Source: Candidatus Thalassarchaeum sp.
GTDB taxonomy: Archaea > Thermoplasmatota > Poseidoniia > Poseidoniales > Thalassarchaeaceae
DNA length: 33,877 nt
Assembly (NCBI GenBank): GCA_030748335.1
Contig: JASMMD010000016.1
Span: 1-33,877, forward strand
Direction: 5' to 3'
Shown here: piece after piece, positions 26,581 through 33,877 of the stretch
Layout of the letters: the number at the start of each line of letters is the position of its first letter
How positions within the stretch are numbered: the stretch's first letter is position 1
Translations under genes and position numbers: made by a program
The notes under the pieces: generated by a model
What the model saw: the letters and a program-made list of their open reading frames with translations, nothing else
Databases searched by the model: none
What the model was told of the DNA's origin: nothing

Positions 26581-27729
26581 TCAGTCTCCCCTGAGGTCGG
26601 CCAGCACCGCCTCGACCCGGTCCATGCCCCTCTCGATGTCATCACGGCCGATGGTGTAGGCGAAGCGGAGGTGCCCCTCACCCAACTCGCCAAACGCCGT
26701 GCCGGGAGAGCACAACACTCCTCCCTCAAGCAATGCCATGGCTATCTCCTCGCTATTCATCCCAAAGACCTCGACCTTAGGGAACACGTAGAACGCCCCG
26801 GTGGGGACGTGACAGGAGACTCCTGGCATCGCATTGAGTCGTTTACAAATCAGGTCTCGCCTAGCCTTGAACTCTGAGCACATCTCCTCGGGATAATCGG
26901 GAGCGTTCTCAAGGGCCTCAAGTACAGCGTGCTGCATGGCGTCGTTGCTGCAGGCGGTGACGTAGTACTGCATCTTGGTCAATTGCGACATCGCATCGGC
27001 GTCTGGGGACAGCAGATACCCGATTCTCCATCCGGTCATGGCGAAGGTCTTGGAGAACGACTGCACCATGATGACCTTATCGTAGCCCGCCCCTAGGAAG
27101 GAGACGTGCTGGGCGTCGTACACTATACGGTCGTAGACCTCATCGCTAATCAGCCAGAGGTCGTGCTCCTTGGCGAAAGCCACGAGTTCGTCCCTTTGGG
27201 ACTCGTCCACGTTGCCACCGGTGGGGTTGCCGGGGAAGTTGTACAGGATGGCCACCGTGTTCTCATCCACTCTGGATTCGAGGTCCTCGATGGTCGGGAC
27301 GAAGCCGTTCTCGAAGGTGCAGGGGTACAGGTTAGGCTCGCCTCCACAGATTACCACGTCCGAAGGGTACAGGGGGAAGTAGGGCTCGGGCAGTAGCACA
27401 TTGTCCCCGGGGCCCACCAAGGCTAGGAAGATGTCCAGTAGACCGTTGGTCCCGCTCATGGTGATGCAGACGTTCGACTCGTCGAGCCCCGGCTCAAGGT
27501 GTTGCCACATTTCGGCGATCTTCTCCCTCAATGCCGGGAGCCCGGCCGTTGTGGTGTACTTGTTCCGGCCGTCCTCCATTGCCTTGGTGAACGCCTCTAT
27601 GGCGATTTGAGGTGGCTGGAAGTCCGGCTCTCCCAAGCCGAACTGCACCGCGTCGTCCCCCGCCATGTCGAACATCCTCCTGACTCCAGTAGGACGGATG
27701 CTGTTGGCACGCTCGGAGAACCCCGCCAT
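26581..27729 (-). CDS. Class I/II PLP-dependent aminotransferase (aspartate aminotransferase-like)
   Basis: NFPGNPTGG, SDEVYDRIVY, SFSKTFAMTGWRIGYL, LRFAYTIGRDDIERGMDR. Confidence 0.95.
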   Translation of the reverse strand: MAGFSERANSIRPTGVRRMFDMAGDDAVQFGLGEPDFQPPQIAIEAFTKAMEDGRNKYTTTAGLPALREKIAEMWQHLEPGLDESNVCITMSGTNGLLDIFLALVGPGDNVLLPEPYFPLYPSDVVICGGEPNLYPCTFENGFVPTIEDLESRVDENTVAILYNFPGNPTGGNVDESQRDELVAFAKEHDLWLISDEVYDRIVYDAQHVSFLGAGYDKVIMVQSFSKTFAMTGWRIGYLLSPDADAMSQLTKMQYYVTACSNDAMQHAVLEALENAPDYPEEMCSEFKARRDLICKRLNAMPGVSCHVPTGAFYVFPKVEVFGMNSEEIAMALLEGGVLCSPGTAFGELGEGHLRFAYTIGRDDIERGMDRVEAVLADLRGD

Positions 27730-27769
27730 GGCCGGCGGACGAGAGTTCTAGGCTTTGAACAAGGCGCTT

Positions 27770-27786
27770 CGAATCCTGCGGATTCG
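27770..27786 (-). terminator. Perfect hairpin CGAATCC-TGC-GGATTCG touching the protease stop codon (candidate terminator)
   Basis: 7-bp stem, 3-nt loop; no clear U-tract. Confidence 0.45.
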
Positions 27787-29919
27787 CTATTCGGGGTCCT
27801 GTTCAGGAATCAGTTCGGCTTCGAGCACTTCCTCGACTGCCGAGTCCTCCTCCCTGCGCCACCTCGAGAGCAGGCTGTCAATCTCGCCGTCAGAGCGCAT
27901 TCGGACGAGGGACAGCGAAGCCAGCCAAATGACGAAGACCACGCCGATTCCGAATATCACGAGTGGGGGTACGGAGAAGTCCGAGGCGCTGCCTGCCGTG
28001 CCGTACACGGTCGCTAGAACGGGTAGTGAGTGGCCATCTCCCGAGACTGCCCTGACCTCGATCTGATGGGGACCCTCCCCTAGTTTGGACGGATCTAGGA
28101 TGACGTGCCATGAGAATGGCGTCAAGGCGCCTATCTCGGCGGGCTCGGCAGAGTACGTCGTCTCGTGCCACTCACCCCCGTCGATTCTGAACTCGACCCT
28201 GTCGACGCTTCCCAGCTGACCCCATGCGTGTCCTGTGACATTGATTGTACCGTTGGAGTCGATGAGTTTCAGGAGGTGGTTCTGCAGGCTGACGTCCAAG
28301 GAGTCCGTCTGGTCTGTCTGGGCGATGTGCTGTGCCATTGCTACGGCTGCGTAGGCGTCCACCATACCCCACCCGAAGTCGCGGTTCCAGTATGGGTCAA
28401 TGTCAGGAACACTGGGCTCTCCCCTGCGCTCTGCGGTCTGCTTGAGAATCTCCTTAATCTGCAGAGGGGTGAGGTTGCCATTCGCCTCGATGACAAGCGC
28501 GATGACCCCGGTGACCGCAGGTGTGGCGTAGGACGTGCCGCTGCCGCGTCCGGTGTAGGTGTTGTCGGAGGCATCGCCACCGAGGAAGTTGTTGCACCCT
28601 CCGCTGGTGACGCAGCCTTCGGCCTGGACAATGTTGGTCCCGGGCGCACTGAGTTCCGGTACGAGTTCGTTGAGGGGGTTACCGTCGCCGTTGTCCTTGC
28701 GAGGTCCCCGGGAGGAGTAACTGGCTATGGTGTCGTCCGTGCGGTTGACGGTATTGAGGTCGTCAGTCGCCGCAACGGTGACCGACAGGGAAGACGCGCT
28801 CATTCCCGACAGGCCGTCGTTGTCCGGCCCGTCGTTCCCAGCAGCGTTGGAGACAGTGACCCCTGCCAGCATCGCGTCATCCAGTATTCTACTGTGCATG
28901 TCCGTACCGTCCGAGCCGCCGTTCTCATGGCTGGTAATCCCCCATGACAGCGAGATGATGTCTATACCGTGGTTGGCCTCGTCGACCCCAGCCCAAGCAT
29001 CGTCCCTGTGGTCGATAATCCACTGCAGGCCGTTCATCGCGGACTCATAGAACTCCTGCTCCAGCAGGTAGTTCTCGAACGGACCCGCGCCAACGTCAGT
29101 GCCGATTCTTACATCGACCAGCGAGGCGTTCGGGGCGGAGCCGTAGTAATCCGACTGAGAGCCGTCTGCCTCGATTCCCGTTGCACTGGCCATCCCCATG
29201 CACGCGGTACCGTGTTGATTGCCGTCATCGGGATCAAAGGAGCCATCCTCCTCGCGACCCCCCGCTAGGAGGCACTGAGGGTCTGTGTGCACATAGCAAA
29301 CGGCATCATACCCTGCCACGAACTTGCCCGAGAGGCCGGGGTGCTCGTTGTCAACCCCGGTGTCGGTGAGTGCTATGTTCACCCCGCGTCCGCTGACCCC
29401 GAGGTCCCATGCACCCACTGGGTACTCCGTGGAGTTGCTAGCCTTGACCGCGGGTGTCTGGATGTCGCCGAAGAACACAAGAGAGCCGTACCGTTCAACC
29501 ATCACTACGCCCTCCAACTGGGATAGGACGTGCACATCGGAGGCGTCCACGTCCCCGATCAGCACAGCGTCGACCGAGAGAAGTTCCAGATGTATGTCGT
29601 GACCCATTCGGGCTAGATCGAGTCGATTGGATTCGGTGACCTTGCCATCGTAGGAGAGTCCTACGTTAACCGGACCGGATGCCGTCTGCAAAGAATCGTG
29701 GATGCCGTTCCTGTCAGAGTCCAGAGATGTCCACGTCCACCACGGCCCGGGGTTAGCCCAGCTTACAGCAGCCTGGGTCGGTGGCGTGGTCTGCTGACCA
29801 TCGCCAATCAGATGGAGCCCGTCCGAGTCTAACAGGGATGCCTGCGGAGGAGCCACACTACCAGCCAGAGGGACTAGGAGCAAAGCGCACATGATGGCGT
29901 GGAGTCCCTTGGCGTCCAT
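27787..29919 (-). CDS. Secreted subtilisin-like serine protease (S8) with C-terminal membrane anchor
   Basis: Asp motif NIALTDTGVDNEHPGLSGK, His motif GNQHGTACMGMA, Ser motif GTSYATPAVTGVIAL; signal-like N-terminus; TM VPPLVIFGIGVVFVIWLASLSLV. Confidence 0.95.
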   Translation of the reverse strand: MDAKGLHAIMCALLLVPLAGSVAPPQASLLDSDGLHLIGDGQQTTPPTQAAVSWANPGPWWTWTSLDSDRNGIHDSLQTASGPVNVGLSYDGKVTESNRLDLARMGHDIHLELLSVDAVLIGDVDASDVHVLSQLEGVVMVERYGSLVFFGDIQTPAVKASNSTEYPVGAWDLGVSGRGVNIALTDTGVDNEHPGLSGKFVAGYDAVCYVHTDPQCLLAGGREEDGSFDPDDGNQHGTACMGMASATGIEADGSQSDYYGSAPNASLVDVRIGTDVGAGPFENYLLEQEFYESAMNGLQWIIDHRDDAWAGVDEANHGIDIISLSWGITSHENGGSDGTDMHSRILDDAMLAGVTVSNAAGNDGPDNDGLSGMSASSLSVTVAATDDLNTVNRTDDTIASYSSRGPRKDNGDGNPLNELVPELSAPGTNIVQAEGCVTSGGCNNFLGGDASDNTYTGRGSGTSYATPAVTGVIALVIEANGNLTPLQIKEILKQTAERRGEPSVPDIDPYWNRDFGWGMVDAYAAVAMAQHIAQTDQTDSLDVSLQNHLLKLIDSNGTINVTGHAWGQLGSVDRVEFRIDGGEWHETTYSAEPAEIGALTPFSWHVILDPSKLGEGPHQIEVRAVSGDGHSLPVLATVYGTAGSASDFSVPPLVIFGIGVVFVIWLASLSLVRMRSDGEIDSLLSRWRREEDSAVEEVLEAELIPEQDPE

Positions 29920-30035
29920 CGAGTCACGCGAAATACGCGAAGTCCTTCAACCCAACCTATGTCGGAGTTACTGAAATGCTGTACGCACTGGTGCATATGG
30001 TGGGGGCACTGGGATTTGAACCCAGATCAGCGGGT

Positions 30036-30148
30036 GTCTTCCGCTTAGCGTGCACCTGGATTGCGCACGCTCTCGGGTTGCGACGGGTCGGTGCTCCAGT
30101 TGGTCATCAAAGCCATCAGAAAACCCACTCGTCGTCATTCCCGTGCAA
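30036..30148 (-). other. tRNA-Trp intron bounded by a bulge-helix-bulge motif
   Basis: GCGGG/CCCGC; 3-nt bulge AC^A; 4-bp helix CUCC/GAAG (one C-A mismatch); 3-nt bulge AG^U; UGC/GCG. Cuts fall after the second bulge nucleotide on both sides. Confidence 0.85.
30078..30148 (-). ncRNA. Intron-encoded box C/D guide RNA for tRNA-Trp positions 34 and 39
   Basis: Terminal stem UUGCACGGG/CCCGUcGCAA; box C AUGACGA; 12-nt guide; box D' CUGA; 5-nt spacer; box C' UUGAUGA; 12-nt guide; box D CCGA. Confidence 0.85.
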
Positions 30149-30247
30149 CTGGAGCCCGCGGTACTACCAGGTTATACTATACCCCCTTAGGAGTGCATCG
30201 CCATAGGGCCTCGCTCTTATGATGCTCTCGGTCCGTCGAATGGGATC

Positions 30248-32584
30248 TCACAATGAGCCCATGACCGGGCCCACCAACAGAGCCAGCACCACCCAAGTCC
30301 CTAGGATCGCGGAGGCGAGTCCCCACGCACGCGGGCGTATGCCCACACTTAGCCACCCGAACACACGAGAGAGTTTTCCTGGTGACAGGGCTACGAGACG
30401 TGCTATGTTGACTACAATCCCTGCAGCGACTAGGAAGCCCAGCATGGCAAGCACGGAGAGTGGGATTCCCAGTATGTCCGATCTAGCGACTGCACCCACT
30501 CCCTGAGGAATCAGTGCAGGCGTGCGCAACCACAGCAGCCAAGCCAGCCAAAGTCCCAGGTAGGCGTCCTCAGCGAAGCTGGCTCTGTCGCGCCAAGAGC
30601 GGAATCCATCAGGTAGGCGCGAGTATGCCACTGTGATCAAGCGCTCGACCTCGACTATCTTGCCGTACAGCAGTACTGACAGTCCGTGGTACACGAAGAC
30701 CACCGCGAGCAGTAGCTCGACCCAGATCCAGAACGCACCTAGCCCAAACGCGGCCATCAGCGCCACAGGCAGGGCCCAGAGTCCGAATCCCGTGGCCGCG
30801 CCGGCTGCGGTCATGAGTGCTCCAGCACCTGGGAACAGAGGCTCCTCAGGCAGCTCCAACTCCCGGTCTCTCGGCATGGCGAGAACAACCAGAGGTAGCA
30901 GTGCAGTTCCGATGATCACCGAGAATAGTGACAACGGGTTATTGCCTGAGCCTCTGGAGGCAGATGAAACGGCCTCATCTATCTCCAGTGCCGACATCGT
31001 GCCTGGTTGCCAATCGGTGACGAAGCCTGCTGAGTCGATGATTATGACAGCGTCCGTGGCGCCACTTGGGAACGCCTTACCAACGGCAGCATCTGCCTCG
31101 TCCATGAGCAGGGGCCATGACTCGTTGAGGATCAGAGAGTAGGTGTCCAGATCGACTGACTGGACGCCCTCACCGGTGGCAATCTGGATGAATGCGATTT
31201 CAGAATCACTGATTATAGCAGCACCACGGAAATCGTCGAACTGCCTGATTGCATTGGGCGAGCCGGTTCGGAACAGCCCGACGACCACGGCATCGCTCCC
31301 CTTCAGCAGTTCGGGCAGTTTGACCAGTTCTCCCTCGTGCGATAGCAACGCGAACGATGGGGAAGCTCCCTCCTCCCTCGGGGCGTTGCTGTCTATGTCA
31401 GGTAGGTGGATGGCAGGACCGAGTGCTGCTATCGCAAGTAGCAATAGTATCGCGTAGGTCTGTATCGGCAGCATCGCCTCGCGCATCGACACTCCAATCC
31501 AGGCGATTATCCCCAGAGGGACCACGACTGCGGCCCACATCGAAGACAGCATCGGTTTGGCATCCTGCGGGACCTCAAAGCGAAGGACCCCGATTGCGTC
31601 GCAAAGCTCCCCTGGATTCTGGTCGGTGATCATGAAGCAAGCGTCAATCATGTATCTGCCAGGCATCAGAGGCTTCTCCGAGGACCAGGTCAGTATCGTC
31701 CTGTTACCCTCACCGGTCCTCGTTCCATGAGGAGTCTCAAAGTGCTCCAATCGCTGATCCTCCTTGCCGAAGCCATGGACCATCTCATCCCAGTCTAGTG
31801 GCCCCACTATCTCAAGCACTTGCCCATCAAAGTCTCCTGGCCCCCATGGAGAAATTGGTGTGAATTCTACCCTTGCCATTCTATTGGAGTCGATGCTGTA
31901 TTCTAACTTCGGTTCGATGACATCCCCGTCGAAGATGATTCCGGAGGTCGCATCATATGTCCCCCACCAAAGGACCCCCTGCTGTAAGCAGTCGTGCTGT
32001 ACATCGACTTGTAGAGAGACGAGATCCCCTGATGCCAGTGAGACGTTGACATCGAGTGCCTGTACTGTGAACTCGTGGGCCGAGAGGTACGATTCCTCCA
32101 TAGGCAGCGAATTGGTCTGAGCGTTTCCTATGACCACTGTGCTACCGAGAGACAGGGTCACTAAGAAGGAGGTCTCAGCACCAGCGGAACCCGGTAACAC
32201 GTTAGTCAGTCTACAACCGTCGTTGGTGGAGTCAAGAGATGCAAAAAGCCGCACTGTGATGTTGCCCTCGAACCTGAACGACTCCGATAGGGGCGCAGAT
32301 TGGATGTCAATCAGATTGGGATTGAGCGCGGAACTCGTCTTGGTGAACTCGGCCCTGCCTAGGGGCTGACCGGTGTTGGTGGTCCAGTTGCGGTCTAAGA
32401 ACGGCTGATCCTCCGTACCCTTCAGATACAGCATGTGAGTGTCAGGGAGTGTCCATTCGATACCTGGGCCTTCGGCTTCCATGGCATCCTGAGCGTTGAC
32501 CATCAGGGATGTCGAAGTCACCGTCAGAAGCAATACTAGGGCAATCAAGGCCCCGGCTCTAGCAGCTCCAGTCCCCTCTCCCAT
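30248..32584 (-). CDS. Membrane protein (778 aa): secreted beta-rich N-terminal region, TMs, redoxin-like domain without CxxC, polytopic C-terminus
   Basis: Redoxin-like SPSFALLSHEGELVKLPELLKGSDAVVVGLFRTGSPNAIRQF...WPLLMDEADAAVGKAFPSGATDAVIIIDSAGFVTDW followed by several TMs. Confidence 0.7.
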   Translation of the reverse strand: MGEGTGAARAGALIALVLLLTVTSTSLMVNAQDAMEAEGPGIEWTLPDTHMLYLKGTEDQPFLDRNWTTNTGQPLGRAEFTKTSSALNPNLIDIQSAPLSESFRFEGNITVRLFASLDSTNDGCRLTNVLPGSAGAETSFLVTLSLGSTVVIGNAQTNSLPMEESYLSAHEFTVQALDVNVSLASGDLVSLQVDVQHDCLQQGVLWWGTYDATSGIIFDGDVIEPKLEYSIDSNRMARVEFTPISPWGPGDFDGQVLEIVGPLDWDEMVHGFGKEDQRLEHFETPHGTRTGEGNRTILTWSSEKPLMPGRYMIDACFMITDQNPGELCDAIGVLRFEVPQDAKPMLSSMWAAVVVPLGIIAWIGVSMREAMLPIQTYAILLLLAIAALGPAIHLPDIDSNAPREEGASPSFALLSHEGELVKLPELLKGSDAVVVGLFRTGSPNAIRQFDDFRGAAIISDSEIAFIQIATGEGVQSVDLDTYSLILNESWPLLMDEADAAVGKAFPSGATDAVIIIDSAGFVTDWQPGTMSALEIDEAVSSASRGSGNNPLSLFSVIIGTALLPLVVLAMPRDRELELPEEPLFPGAGALMTAAGAATGFGLWALPVALMAAFGLGAFWIWVELLLAVVFVYHGLSVLLYGKIVEVERLITVAYSRLPDGFRSWRDRASFAEDAYLGLWLAWLLWLRTPALIPQGVGAVARSDILGIPLSVLAMLGFLVAAGIVVNIARLVALSPGKLSRVFGWLSVGIRPRAWGLASAILGTWVVLALLVGPVMGSL

Positions 32585-32628
32585 GCCCTTGTCTCCTTAC
32601 CACTCAGTACAAACCCCTCGTCTTGATG

Positions 32629-33378
32629 TTACAGGAACCTGAATACCACCACAGCAGCCATTACCGCCCCGGAGAGCGTTGCCAGGAAGTTCACGGTATG
32701 CTTGCCGATGTATCCTCTATTCTCTAGGAGCTCTCCTAGGATTGAATCGATCTGGCACCCAAGCCAACCCACAATCGTTACCGTAACGAAGATGGTGGTG
32801 GCGCTCATCTCCTCTCCGTAAACTGGGGCGAGCAGAGCGGTCGATACGGCGATAATCAAGGCTCCGAGCAGCGCTGCTATCGTGCCCGTCGGAGACATCC
32901 CTCCGTTGGTCCCGGGCGGTACGGCCTCGAGGGTGATGATGCTGCGTGTCCTCGGGTCTAGGCTGCCGATCTCCGAGGCCAATGTGTCTGAGAGGGCCAC
33001 CGATACACTGCAGGTCACGGCTAGGAAGTACCAATCTCCGTTGCCGAACCAACCGAGTATCGCTACAATGGATGCGGCCGCACCGTTAGCCATCACATTG
33101 CGCCATCCCCTCGCGCCCTCGTTGGACTCTTGAATCGAAAGTGCTCGCTTCTCCTCGAAGCGCCACTTGGTTGCGATGGAGGCCACGAAGAGGAATATTA
33201 CGAGAATGATGAGCCATGTCCAGTGCCCAAGAAGAGAGACTGTGAGTCCGACAGCCATGGCAGCGAGCATTCCGCTCAGGTTGAGCATGTCACGGAGCTT
33301 GGATACCAGCAGCAACCCGACGACCAAGGCGATAGAAATCATCTGGTCGTCGGAAAAGTAGGTCGATGGGTCCACCAT
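32629..33378 (-). CDS. DUF92 family integral membrane protein
   Basis: ATKWRFEEKRAL...GARGWRNVMANG...SDTLASEIGSLDPRT...PPGTNGGMSPTGTIAALLGALI. Confidence 0.88.
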   Translation of the reverse strand: MVDPSTYFSDDQMISIALVVGLLLVSKLRDMLNLSGMLAAMAVGLTVSLLGHWTWLIILVIFLFVASIATKWRFEEKRALSIQESNEGARGWRNVMANGAAASIVAILGWFGNGDWYFLAVTCSVSVALSDTLASEIGSLDPRTRSIITLEAVPPGTNGGMSPTGTIAALLGALIIAVSTALLAPVYGEEMSATTIFVTVTIVGWLGCQIDSILGELLENRGYIGKHTVNFLATLSGAVMAAVVVFRFL

Positions 33379-33433
33379 TCTGCTCGTTCTCGCTGCCTTG
33401 TGCAGCGGTCATGAAGGATTCCCCTGTGAGAAG

Positions 33434-33453
33434 TCCGTTCCCGTAGGAACGGA
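33434..33453. other. Perfect hairpin TCCGTTCC-CGTA-GGAACGGA
   Basis: 8-bp stem; the 5' arm recurs at 33514-33521. Confidence 0.85.
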
Positions 33454-33528
33454 GGTATTTTCGAAACCCGAGCTTTTCTGCTTGTTGCTGCTCCGAAGAT
33501 TCAAGGGTTCTAATCCGTTCCACCATAT

Positions 33529-33877
33529 ATGGCCGATGGGTCGGATAATGACTCATTTGAATCCAGAGTTGGCAGTGCCTTGGACAAGATCGATGAGGCA
33601 TCGAAAAAATTGGAGTCTTCAATCAAGCAGAAACTCGACAGTAGAGAGAGTGAAAAAGAGTCCGCCGCCAATGAAATTAATCACGATGATGAGCAATCAA
33701 ACCAAGGGTCGACGTTGTCAAAGACCCGGGAAGGGATGAGCGATATAGGAAGCAGAATTTCCACAACTGTAGAAAAAGCAGATATTCCAGGCAAAGCAAC
33801 CGGGATAGGCAATTCAGCCAAAGGTGCGGGGAGTGCGATTTACTCTGTATTGAAGAGTGTCGGAAGTTTTCTCCCTT
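33529..33877 (+). CDS. Hypothetical protein, 5' part only (runs off the right edge; absent from the ORF track)
   Basis: My translation: MADGSDNDSFESRVGSALDKIDEASKKLESSIKQKLDSRESEKESAANEINHDDEQSNQGSTLSKTREGMSDIGSRISTTVEKADIPGKATGIGNSAKGAGSAIYSVLKSVGSFLP..., open for 116 codons. Confidence 0.6.
   Translation, partial: MADGSDNDSFESRVGSALDKIDEASKKLESSIKQKLDSRESEKESAANEINHDDEQSNQGSTLSKTREGMSDIGSRISTTVEKADIPGKATGIGNSAKGAGSAIYSVLKSVGSFLP

Larger units (their letters stand above)
29998..30186 (-). tRNA. tRNA-Trp(CCA) with 113-nt intron after position 37; 3' CCA encoded
   Basis: Minus strand: GGGGGTA/TGCCCCC acceptor, GTAT/GTAC D stem, GCGGG-CUCCAGA-CCCGC anticodon arm after splicing, CTGGG-TTCAAAT-CCCAG T arm, then ACCA. 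Confidence 0.95.

Noticed and set aside
28165-28947. 260-aa plus-strand ORF antisense to the S8 protease
   Set aside because: Opposite a protein with a full catalytic triad; no independent support.
33446-33526. Possible tRNA: GGAACGG...CCGTTCCACCA acceptor-like pairing with GGTTCTAATCC
   Set aside because: The T-arm-like segment does not sit correctly against the acceptor 3' strand and no proper D or anticodon arm forms; treated as alternative hairpins instead.
33523-33532. CCATATATGG resembles a eukaryotic CArG box
   Set aside because: Archaeal context; a 10-bp AT palindrome over a start codon is likely chance or promoter-related.
1-33877. Mobile elements, transposases, phage genes
   Set aside because: None seen; no transposase or integrase motifs or terminal inverted repeats flanking gene blocks.

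Overview
The window looks like a chromosomal segment from a euryarchaeon. Marine Group II / Ca. Poseidoniales is my best guess (inference from gene content and style, not proven). Left to right it holds: the 5' end of a 16S rRNA gene (minus strand); a complete archaeal S10-spc ribosomal protein supercluster on the minus strand (uL3 to uL15, with aIF1/Sui1 and RNase P Rpp29, ending in secY); a divergent Hef-like DEAH helicase; an HdrB-like gene and a ferredoxin-flavodoxin-SdhB-like fusion gene; a thermosome subunit; a giant secreted/anchored surface protein; a multispanning membrane protein; a class I/II aminotransferase; a subtilisin-like S8 protease; an intron-containing tRNA-Trp(CCA); a 778-aa membrane protein with a redoxin-like domain; a DUF92 family protein; and the start of an ORF cut off by the window edge that the supplied ORF track misses. 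I also recovered uS14 (50 aa), absent from the track. Strongest observations: (1) a translationally coupled pair of genes resembling SdhB and HdrB/SdhE (a TfrB-like combination) in which nearly all Fe-S ligand cysteines are substituted, with a new ferredoxin + flavodoxin front end fused to the SdhB-like part; (2) a tRNA-Trp intron encoding a geometrically canonical C/D guide RNA whose two 12-nt guides hit positions 34 and 39 by the N+5 rule, with a paired U-to-C change in the terminal C/D motif; (3) SecY with an extra N-terminal membrane domain; (4) a SAP domain fused to eL32; (5) a cysteine-less redoxin domain in a polytopic membrane protein; (6) several strong hairpins or palindromes in intergenic gaps. 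All calls come from reading the sequence; no database search was run.
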